Source: CAYYOS01 sp964473355 (GTDB lineage Bacteria; Pseudomonadota; Gammaproteobacteria; Burkholderiales; REEB80). From it: a stretch of 17,815 bases of DNA. The DNA lies in the NCBI GenBank assembly GCA_964473355.1, contig CAYYOS010000041.1:1-17815 (forward strand), given 5' to 3'. The notes beneath the pieces were generated by a model. It worked only from the letters and a program-made list of their open reading frames with translations, had not been told where the DNA came from and did not search any database. Shown here piece by piece: positions 7,333 to 12,571 of this stretch; the first letter of the stretch is position 1, and each line of letters opens with the position of its first letter. The translations under genes were made by a program, and so were the position numbers.

Positions 7333-8163
7333 GTGAAAGTTTTCATCAGTTGGTCAGGCGAACAAAGCAGGAGGTACGCGGAGGCAATCCGCGACTGGCT
7401 TCCGGCCGTTTTGCAGATGGTGACTCCCTATTTCACCCCGACTGATGTGGAAAAAGGCGCTCGCTGGTCGACGGATATTGCAAAAGAGCTAGATTCTTCT
7501 CAGGTGGGCATTATCTGTGTAACGCGAGACAACCTGCACGCCGACTGGGTTCTGTTCGAGGCAGGGGCATTGTCTAAGAGTTTAGATAATTCGCATGTCT
7601 GCCCCATTATATTCGGTATTTCAAACACTGATTTGTCAGGACCTCTTAAACAGTTTCAAGCCACAGAGTTCGATAAGCAAGACATCCAGAAGCTCATAAA
7701 CGTTATTAATAATAAGCTGGGCGAAAGTAAGCTTTCGCTTAAGACACTCGATACTGTTTTTGACAAATGGTGGCCGGACCTGCAAGCAAAAGTCGATGCC
7801 ATCTCAAAGTCTGTAATCGAACCGAAAGAACCCGTTCGAAGTGAGAGAGAGCTTATTGAAGAAATTCTCACATTGACCCGGGACAATGCGAAGATGGGCT
7901 CCCGCTCACTTATTTCTGCTAGAGCAGTACAAGAGCTCCTGGGTGTACTAGTCGAACTGCATGACGATCAGGCAGCCGAGAAAAGCGGGTATGAAGATGT
8001 CTTGAAGATACTAGAAAGAGCCAAAAGAGCATTGGCTCATATTGCATCGAAATACAAAGGAACTTCGACAGAAATGGATGAGGCAATTGAGCGCTTCAAC
8101 CAACTGAACTACCAATTAAGCAGCTTGCGTATCTCAGAAGACGATTCAGACATTCCCTTCTAA
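7333..8163 (+). CDS. TIR-domain protein, candidate anti-phage NADase effector
   Basis: 276 residues. Residues 1 to ~150 are a bacterial Toll/interleukin-1 receptor domain: beta-A MKVFISWSGEQSR, then TPYFTPTDVEKGARWSTDIAKEL, then GIICVTRDNL, then WVLFEAGALSKSL. Glu-76 in FEAGAL is in the position of the catalytic glutamate of NAD-cleaving TIR domains. Residues ~150-276 are mostly helical and unrecognised, perhaps a sensor or oligomerisation region. Known TIR proteins of this sort consume or cyclise NAD in defence systems (Thoeris, CBASS-TIR, short Argonaute); no partner gene of those systems is adjacent. Start: the frame opens with TTG at 7291, but AAGGA eight bases before GTG at 7333 and alignment with the FISWSG start of the family favour GTG. 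A truncated attC core follows its stop. Family is confident; a defence role is inferred. Confidence 0.85.
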   Translation: MKVFISWSGEQSRRYAEAIRDWLPAVLQMVTPYFTPTDVEKGARWSTDIAKELDSSQVGIICVTRDNLHADWVLFEAGALSKSLDNSHVCPIIFGISNTDLSGPLKQFQATEFDKQDIQKLINVINNKLGESKLSLKTLDTVFDKWWPDLQAKVDAISKSVIEPKEPVRSERELIEEILTLTRDNAKMGSRSLISARAVQELLGVLVELHDDQAAEKSGYEDVLKILERAKRALAHIASKYKGTSTEMDEAIERFNQLNYQLSSLRISEDDSDIPF

Positions 8164-8169
8164 TATCAG

Positions 8170-8209
8170 CGCTGACAATTCATTTTAAGCCGAAGCCACT
8201 TCGCGGCTC
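8170..8209 (+). other. Truncated integron attC site behind the TIR gene
   Basis: Starting six bases after the TIR stop, GACAATTCATT, AAGCCGA, GCC and CTTCGCGGC appear in the same order and nearly the same spacing as in the attC of aadA-type cassettes (recalled from memory), with single-base differences and one inserted T. The first R box is degenerate (CGCTGAC). The right half (L-prime and GTTRRRY) is missing: after 8210 the sequence no longer matches, and a GGGGTCA-type RAYT head begins at ~8222. It reads as the left arm plus loop of an attC cut off by a later insertion. Confidence 0.6.
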
Positions 8210-8221
8210 GAAGGAGCACAC

Positions 8222-8270
8222 CATGGGGTCAAGTCTTGACATAACACCCCTGTATTTTAATCTCCCCCGT
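8222..8270 (+). mobile_element. Decayed 5-prime head of a RAYT element
   Basis: ATGGGGTCAAGTCTTGACAT followed by AACACC and TTTAATCTCC matches 11407-11446 in order and spacing, and more loosely the leader of the intact transposase gene. It carries the GGGGTCA motif and breaks off before the transposase start codon. An AAGGAG and ATG at 8212-8225 mimic a gene start but belong to this remnant. Confidence 0.6.
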
Positions 8271-8314
8271 CGCGTTAACAGGCAACTTCTATATATAATA
8301 TTGACTGAGATGCA

Positions 8315-8785
8315 CTATTTAAATTCCTCCGCTATGTATTCAATCAATTTCTCATCGCTCATTTTATTAGAAGTGCTTTCTTTAGCCACTGCATTCTTAA
8401 ACTGGGGAGTATTTGCCAAAAAATTTATAAACTGTTCCTGCTCTTTGCCCGTACCTGTTACGTGCACTTCTTCTACATTTTGCATATAGCCCGCGATTTC
8501 TTTAAAGTATTTTTGCTGCAAAGTCCTCTCTGCATTGTTAGCTGCATTTTCATTTGAGTTGCTTCCCTGGCCTGCATTTTTTGCATGGCCTAAGATCACT
8601 TGTAGGCCGAGAACAGGCGGATGCAGGAGAAGAGCATTGGGCACATCCGCCGTATAAACGCTGATCTCAAATCCCGGGGGTAGCTTTAATTTATTTAGGG
8701 GTAAGTCCGCGGCGGCGCTAAGCGCGCTGAAAACAAACGTGAAGGCGGAGACAAGAACAACAATGATCGCGCGTGGCTGGTGCAT
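8315..8785 (-). pseudogene. Chimeric secreted ORF: sugar-dehydrogenase head joined to an eRF1-like tail
   Basis: 156 residues from an ATG with AGGAG five bases ahead, so translation is plausible. Residues 1-26 are a signal peptide. Residues 27-50 (LPLNKLKLPPGFEISVYTADVPNA) match the mature N-terminus of soluble PQQ-dependent sugar/sorbosone dehydrogenases, which normally continue for over 350 residues. Homology stops there. From ~85 on (YFKEIAGYMQNVEEVHVTGTG...NKMSDEKLIEYIAEEF) it resembles the C-terminal eRF1-domain-3-like fold of bacterial host-attachment/baeRF proteins, which are cytosolic. The ORF is best explained as a deletion or insertion that joined the start of one gene to the end of another in frame. 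The second assignment is from memory and less certain. It is the only minus-strand gene in the island. Confidence 0.55.
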
Positions 8786-8878
8786 GATTACTCCTAGTGT
8801 TTAATTAACGACCGATTTTACGCCTGAGGCCGTCACCTAGATCTTGCGAGTGATAAAAGTATATTAGAATACGGTAAT

Positions 8879-8954
8879 CGCAAACAAAGGGGTCACGCAA
8901 ACAAAGGGGTCAAGCACGCAAACAAAGGGGTCACAAGCGCAAACAAAGGGGTCA
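8879..8954 (+). repeat. Four copies of a 17-bp CGCAAACAAAGGGGTCA repeat
   Basis: Perfect copies at 8879-8895, 8896-8912, 8917-8933 and 8938-8954, the first two adjoining and the others separated by 4 nt, ending 37 bases before the RAYT start codon. The GGGGTCA core recurs near the other RAYT-like heads (8222, 10612-10639, 11383-11412). It is probably the substrate or control region of this transposase family. Confidence 0.9.
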
Positions 8955-8961
8955 CATCTTG

Positions 8962-8981
8962 TATCACGACATTTTGTGATA
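8962..8981 (+). promoter_or_regulatory. Palindrome just ahead of the RAYT start
   Basis: TATCAC (8962-8967) and GTGATA (8976-8981) form a 20-base dyad, 8 of 10 positions paired, ending ten bases before the ATG. It could fold in single-stranded DNA as a recognition hairpin or block translation initiation; there is no good Shine-Dalgarno sequence here (ACTCCTTCC precedes the ATG), consistent with low expression. Confidence 0.5.
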
Positions 8982-8991
8982 AACTCCTTCC

Positions 8992-9849
8992 ATGGCCCGA
9001 CCCCTACGCATCGAATTCCCCGGCGCGATCTACCATGTCACTTCGCGGGGCAACGCCCGACGCAAGATATTTCTAAACGATGAAGACCGCAACGCTTACC
9101 TGTCGACGCTAGCTTGGGTAGTCGAGCGGTTTGGCTGGCTTTGTCACGCTTATTGCCTCATGGACAATCATTTACATCTGCTAATTGAAACGCCTGACGC
9201 TAATCTTTCACGTGGTATGCGCCAATTAAATGGTGTCTACACCCAGGGTTTTAATCGTCGTCACCGCAAAGTCGGGCACTTATTCCAAGGCCGGTTCAAA
9301 GCCATTTTAGTCGAGCGCGACAGTTACCTATTGGAGTTGGCTCGCTATGTGGTGCTAAACCCCGTGCGCGCGAAAATGGTAAAAACGCCGGAACCCTATG
9401 CCTGGAGTAGCTATCGCCCCACGCTTGGAATAGACCCCATTCCAGCTGGCTTAAACATAGCCTGGCTGCTCGACCAATTCGCTAAGACTAAGCCCGTTGC
9501 CCGCAAACGCTATTCCGCGTTCGTGCGAGCGGGAATCGGTGAGCAATTCCCTTGGCAAGAACTAAAAGGTCAAGTGCTATTAGGCAGTGATGCCTTTGTT
9601 GAAAAAATGATCCCACAACTCAAAGCAAGCGAAGCCATGACCGAGATACCAAAGCGCCAGCGACGAGTACATCGGCCCGCACTTACCAAGCTATTAGCAA
9701 AAACCGATTCCCGGCAAGCCCGTAATCGAGCATTAGTCTCTGCGTATCTTGAACATGGATATACCTTGGCCCAAATCGGGCGCACCGCGGGTCTGCACTA
9801 TGCTACGGTGAGTCGTATAGTAAAGGCTCACGAAGAAAGGGACATCTAG
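8992..9849 (+). CDS. REP-associated tyrosine transposase (RAYT, Y1/IS200-like)
   Basis: 285 residues, opening with the family signature MARPLRIEFPGAIYHVTSRGN. It belongs to the HUH single-strand endonucleases: the His-x-His pair is H60-L-H62 in MDNHLHLLIE, and Y83 in GVYTQGFNRRH is the likely nucleophile. GHLFQGRFKAILVE and YVVLNPVRAKMV complete the Y1 domain (to ~150). The C-terminal ~55 residues (HGYTLAQIGRTAGLHYATVSRIVKAH) are a helix-turn-helix that probably binds DNA. Such domesticated transposases nick and mobilise REP-type hairpins in trans; the GGGGTCA repeats before and around the gene are the likely substrates. The ORF is intact. Its start is fixed by family alignment rather than by a ribosome binding site. 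Confidence 0.93.
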   Translation: MARPLRIEFPGAIYHVTSRGNARRKIFLNDEDRNAYLSTLAWVVERFGWLCHAYCLMDNHLHLLIETPDANLSRGMRQLNGVYTQGFNRRHRKVGHLFQGRFKAILVERDSYLLELARYVVLNPVRAKMVKTPEPYAWSSYRPTLGIDPIPAGLNIAWLLDQFAKTKPVARKRYSAFVRAGIGEQFPWQELKGQVLLGSDAFVEKMIPQLKASEAMTEIPKRQRRVHRPALTKLLAKTDSRQARNRALVSAYLEHGYTLAQIGRTAGLHYATVSRIVKAHEERDI

Positions 9850-9867
9850 GATTGCGCAAAAACAAAA

Positions 9868-9889
9868 AAAGTAGTAACGTATCTACTTT
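9868..9889 (+). promoter_or_regulatory. Inverted repeat ahead of the toxin-antitoxin pair
   Basis: AAAGTAG (9868-9874) and CTACTTT (9883-9889) flank an 8-nt centre, 23 bases before the antitoxin ATG and 18 bases behind the RAYT stop. It could be the operator through which a Phd/VapC complex represses itself, or a weak terminator for RAYT (short T run). The two cannot be told apart by eye. Confidence 0.45.
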
Positions 9890-9912
9890 CCTCTAGATCA
9901 GTGAGGCTACAC

Positions 9913-10167
9913 ATGTCCATCAAAACCATTTCAAGCCGTGAATTCAATCAGGATGCTAGCGGTGCCAAGAAGGCGGCCAAGAATGGCCCGGTGTTCATCA
10001 CAGACCGGGGTCGGCCGGCGCATGTGCTATTGACATTCGATGAGTATAAAAAGCTCACCGGCGGGCATACTAAAATCGCTGATCTACTGGCGATGCCCGG
10101 CAGTGAAAATATTGAACTTGAGATCCCGCTGCTGCGCGATCTCGCTAAACCGGCGAACCTCTCTTGA
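9913..10167 (+). CDS. Phd/YefM-type antitoxin
   Basis: 84 residues. The N-terminal MSIKTISSREFNQDASGAKKAAKNGPVFITDRGRPAHVLLTFDEY pattern is the Phd/YefM DNA-binding fold (residues 1-50), and the acidic, flexible tail (ENIELEIPLLRDLAKPANLS) is where such antitoxins wrap their toxin. It would neutralise the PIN-domain toxin encoded next and repress their shared promoter. GTG at 9901 also opens the frame, but GAGG six bases before ATG at 9913 decides the start. The stop TGA overlaps the toxin ATG by one base, so translation is coupled. A fragment with nearly the same N-terminus lies at 14443. Confidence 0.92.
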   Translation: MSIKTISSREFNQDASGAKKAAKNGPVFITDRGRPAHVLLTFDEYKKLTGGHTKIADLLAMPGSENIELEIPLLRDLAKPANLS

Positions 10168-10598
10168 TGTACTTGTTGGATACCAATGTCGTATCCGAGC
10201 TACGGAAGGTCCGTCTGGGCAAAGCAGATGATCACGTTGCAGACTGGGCCGACAGCGTAGATGCCGCGGATTTGTATTTATCACCGATCACAATCCAAGA
10301 GTTAGAGATCGGTGTGTTGTTGGGCGAACGCCGTGACCCGTCGCAGGGGGCGGTATTTCGGGCGTGGCTGGATGGCCATGTCATACCTGCCTTCACTGGA
10401 CGCATTCTGAGTATCGACATCGCTGTTGCTCAGCGCAGCGCAAGACTCCATGTGCCCGACCCTCGCCCTGTTCGTGACGGGCTTATAGCGGCGACAGCGC
10501 TTGTACATGGCATGACTGTAGTGACGCGCAACGTGGCTGATTTTGAGCCGACCGGCGTTATGATTCTCAACCCTTGGAAGTATGGCTCACCGCAGTGA
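10167..10598 (+). CDS. VapC/FitB-type PIN-domain toxin (ribonuclease)
   Basis: 143 residues with all four acidic metal-binding positions of PIN nucleases: D5 in YLLDTNVVSE, E45 in TIQELEIG, D104 in RPVRDGLIAATA and D125 in RNVADF. The C-terminal FEPTGVMILNPW ending is usual for the FitB-like branch. These enzymes cleave RNA (often tRNA or rRNA) and stop translation until the antitoxin masks them. A TTG one codon earlier is possible, but ATG overlapping the antitoxin stop is the normal coupled arrangement. With no separate ribosome binding site, expression depends on upstream translation. The catalytic set is complete, so the toxin is probably functional. Confidence 0.93.
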   Translation: MYLLDTNVVSELRKVRLGKADDHVADWADSVDAADLYLSPITIQELEIGVLLGERRDPSQGAVFRAWLDGHVIPAFTGRILSIDIAVAQRSARLHVPDPRPVRDGLIAATALVHGMTVVTRNVADFEPTGVMILNPWKYGSPQ

Positions 10599-10611
10599 AG
10601 AAAACGATGTG

Positions 10612-10637
10612 AAACCATGGGGTACAAACCATGGGGT
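10612..10637 (+). repeat. Tandem AAACCATGGGGT pair
   Basis: Two 12-bp copies (10612-10623 and 10626-10637) just behind the toxin stop. They share the ATGGGGTCA motif with the RAYT heads at 8222 and 11383, and the second copy runs into the left tip of the inverted-repeat element. Confidence 0.75.
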
Positions 10638-10782
10638 CAGACTGAGCTAACCCGCCTTTGACGGACACTTTGTATCTATCAGTATCTATCAATGGCTGGG
10701 CTATCAAACGCCAGCGGAAATCGAAAGCGGTCATGCAAAGACGGGTGCTTAATTTAATTTGTCGGTGGAATGCGGGTTCTTT
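10633..10782 (+). mobile_element. ~145-bp non-coding element with terminal inverted repeats (MITE-like)
   Basis: Left arm AACCCGCCTTTGACGGACA (10649-10667) and right arm TGTCGGTGGAATGCGGGTT (10760-10778) are imperfect reverse complements. The left tip GGGGTCAGACTGAGCT is mirrored in the half copy at 6110-6142. Inside, GTATCTATCA is tandemly duplicated (10672-10691), and 10703-10778 is the segment shared with 6051-6128. It has no ORF. The AGCTAAC/GTT ends also resemble the boxes of a long VCR-like attC, but the conserved tips outside the boxes favour a MITE. It fills most of the gap between the toxin and the next gene. Confidence 0.65.
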
Positions 10783-10852
10783 TTGCCATTATTTCTGTTT
10801 CTGCTAATATCCGATTTCCCTCCCCGATTTTGGGCACATATTAGGATCATAA

Positions 10853-11326
10853 ATGAGCGCTAAAAAATTTCTCATCGCCACTCTGGTTGTCGGCTTCGCC
10901 TTTTCGGGAAGCGCCTTTGCGCAGGACCCGGCAAAGTTCGTTACGAAGGCCGACGTGGAAAAAGTTGCCGGCACGAAGTTCAACCCAGGCACGAGCCCTA
11001 TGAGCGGCCAGGTCATGTTCCAGCAGGTCGATGGGGGATTGCAGCTCAGCGTGGAGATCGAGAATCGCGATTCCGACACCAGCGTGCGGTCCTGGGAAAC
11101 CATGATGAAGAAAATGCGACCGACCCTCGCGGTTGACACGATCAAGGGTGTCGGGCGTGATGCGATCTTCCACAGTACACGCGCCGACCTGGGCGCGCTT
11201 TCCGCCGACTTCGATAAACCTCGGGTCCAGCTTCGCATCGCGGTCTCAGGTGCGAAAAGCCCCGCCCAAGCAAAGCAGATCGTGGTCGATCTCGCCAACA
11301 TCGTCGGCCCACGAGTCGGTAGTTAG
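10853..11326 (+). CDS. Small secreted/periplasmic protein of unknown function
   Basis: 157 residues, family not recognised. A Sec signal peptide is clear (KKFLIATLVVGFAFSGSAFA, cut before QDP at residue ~24). The mature part is about 134 residues, without cysteines or membrane segments, mixing short strands and amphipathic helices (VEIENRDSDTSVRSWETMMKKMRP; VGRDAIFHSTRADLGALSAD; QLRIAVSGAKSPAQAKQIVVDLANIVGPRV). The terminal helix-rich pattern recalls small periplasmic DUF3558-like or lipoprotein domains, but I cannot assign one. AGGA six bases before ATG supports the start. Base composition looks GC-richer than the TIR gene. It lies between the MITE and a RAYT remnant, alone on its transcript as far as can be seen. 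Confidence 0.75.
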   Translation: MSAKKFLIATLVVGFAFSGSAFAQDPAKFVTKADVEKVAGTKFNPGTSPMSGQVMFQQVDGGLQLSVEIENRDSDTSVRSWETMMKKMRPTLAVDTIKGVGRDAIFHSTRADLGALSADFDKPRVQLRIAVSGAKSPAQAKQIVVDLANIVGPRVGS

Positions 11327-11382
11327 AAACCGAACAATAATCATAAACAATAGGTGACGTACAGCACGCCCTGCGCTATGCA

Positions 11383-11478
11383 CGCCTATGGGTCAGCATG
11401 CGCCTATGGGTCGAGTCTTGACACAACACCACTTACTTTAATCTCCTCCTCCATGGCTCGCCCCTAAGCCTCGCGTGA
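11383..11478 (+). mobile_element. Decayed RAYT head with the first codons of the transposase
   Basis: Two CGCCTATGGGTC units (11383-11394 and 11401-11412) are followed by GAGTCTTGACACAACACC and TTTAATCTCC, as in the remnant at 8222. Then comes ATGGCTCGCCCCTAAGCCTCG (11453-11473 region), which matches the start of the intact transposase gene (ATGGCCCGACCCCTACGCATC) but reads M-A-R-P-stop. The rest of the gene is gone. It is thus a truncated relative of the element at 8879-9849. Confidence 0.7.
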
Positions 11479-11585
11479 TAGGATTTTTAAATAGACGTCA
11501 TACTATCCGCCACCGGTGAGGAAATATAAACTATCTTTAGGCTGGCTACTTCTAACTGGGGATGGACCAACCGGGAGGAGACTAG

Positions 11586-12452
11586 ATGCGTGACAGGCTG
11601 AAGATAGGCGAGTTTTCTATGCTGGGGCACGTGTCGGTACGCATGCTACGCCACTACGAGAAGCTCGGACTGCTCGAACCCGCCACGAGAGATCTGTTTA
11701 CGGCTTATCGCTACTACACGCTGGATCAGCTCCCGCGTCTTAACCGTATTATCGCGCTCAAAGAACTTGGCTTTTCGCTTGAGCAGGTGGGCGATATTCT
11801 CGCGCGTAATCCCACTGGCGAAGAGATGCGTGCGTTGCTTAACGAGCGTCGAGCGATGCTCGCTGCCGAGATTGAGCAGGGCAGTCGGCGTCTGGATCAA
11901 GTCGACATACGCTTGGCGCAAATAGAACGCGAGGGCATACCGCCTGAGGAGTTGGAAGTCGTTCTGAAGTCGCTGCCGGCACTTACCATCGCCAGCGTGC
12001 GCGGGATCGTGCCATCGGTCGAGCGTGTTTCAAACTATTGCGACGACCACTTCGGACGCATCGCCGCATGGCTGGGTGAGCAGGGAATCCCGGCAAGCGG
12101 GCGCACAATGAACTTCTATCATATGGACGAGTACCGAGAGACTGACCTCGACATGGAATCCGCCGTGGTCATCGATCCATCGTTCGCGGTCCGACTGTCC
12201 GAGCCGAGAGCCGGAGGCGTCGGCATCAGGCCGATCGCCGCAGTGCCGCGCGCGGCGAGTCTCGTTCTGCGCGGTGGGTTCACCGGGATTGAGGGTGGCG
12301 TGATGACCTTGCTCCGTTGGATCGCCGCAAGCGGGTTTGAACTTGCCGGGGCTTTACGGGAGGTACATCTTTTCGGCCATCCCGATCTTGTTAATACCGA
12401 CGAGCCAGCGGTTCTTGAGCTGGTGGTGCCGGTGCAGGCGCGCACCACCTGA
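11586..12452 (+). CDS. MerR-family transcriptional regulator with GyrI-like effector domain
   Basis: 288 residues. Residues 1-75 are a MerR winged helix (KIGEFSMLGHVSVRMLRHYEKLGLLEPA...YRYYTLDQLPRLNRIIALKELGFSLEQV), residues ~78-118 the antiparallel dimer coiled coil (RRAMLAAEIEQGSRRLDQVDIRLAQIE), and residues ~125-285 a GyrI-like/BmrR-type small-molecule domain. Such proteins bind a hydrophobic ligand and untwist promoters with long spacers. GGGAGGAG six bases before ATG is an excellent ribosome binding site. The probable target is the promoter at 12506-12536, ahead of the nitroreductase-like gene 120 bp downstream. The inducer cannot be read from the sequence. Arg- and GC-rich codon use differs from the TIR region, which suggests separate acquisition. 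Confidence 0.92.
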   Translation: MRDRLKIGEFSMLGHVSVRMLRHYEKLGLLEPATRDLFTAYRYYTLDQLPRLNRIIALKELGFSLEQVGDILARNPTGEEMRALLNERRAMLAAEIEQGSRRLDQVDIRLAQIEREGIPPEELEVVLKSLPALTIASVRGIVPSVERVSNYCDDHFGRIAAWLGEQGIPASGRTMNFYHMDEYRETDLDMESAVVIDPSFAVRLSEPRAGGVGIRPIAAVPRAASLVLRGGFTGIEGGVMTLLRWIAASGFELAGALREVHLFGHPDLVNTDEPAVLELVVPVQARTT

Positions 12453-12505
12453 CACTCGCCGGGAGTTTCTTCAAGAATCTCGCCAAAAATCTTCGCGCGT
12501 GTCCC

Positions 12506-12536
12506 TTGACTCTGACACTATGTTAGCCCTGAGAAT
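12506..12536 (+). promoter_or_regulatory. MerR-type promoter/operator with 19-bp spacer
   Basis: TTGACT (12506-12511) and GAGAAT (12531-12536, 4/6 to TATAAT) are separated by exactly 19 bases, the hallmark spacing of MerR-activated promoters. The spacer contains a dyad, CTGACA-CTA-TGTTAG (12512-12526; CTrACA/TGTyAG half-sites), where a MerR dimer would bind. It lies 36 bases before the nitroreductase-like ATG. Confidence 0.7.
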
Positions 12537-12571
12537 CCCTCGCATACGTGAGATGAGGAGTCGGGAATACC

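Noticed and set aside
6204..8163. Secreted protein plus TIR as a two-gene defence operon
   Set aside because: Same strand but separated by 145 bases of palindromic repeat, and one product is exported while the other is cytosolic; joint function is not supported beyond proximity.
8223..8489. Plus-strand ORF starting at ATG with AAGGAG ahead
   Set aside because: The apparent ribosome site and ATG are part of a RAYT head remnant, and the frame is antisense to the chimeric secreted ORF with the better start.
8879..8954. CRISPR array
   Set aside because: Units are 17 bp with spacers of 0-4 nt, no cas genes, and they share a motif with the transposase leaders.
10645..10782. Long VCR-like attC behind the toxin gene
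   Set aside because: AGCTAAC and GTT ends fit loosely, but the right box reads GTTCTTT, and similarity continues outside the boxes to GGGGTCAGACT tips, which suits a MITE better; kept as an alternative only.
10804..11301. 165-codon minus-strand ORF
   Set aside because: Antisense shadow of the small secreted-protein gene, which has a signal peptide and ribosome site on the plus strand.
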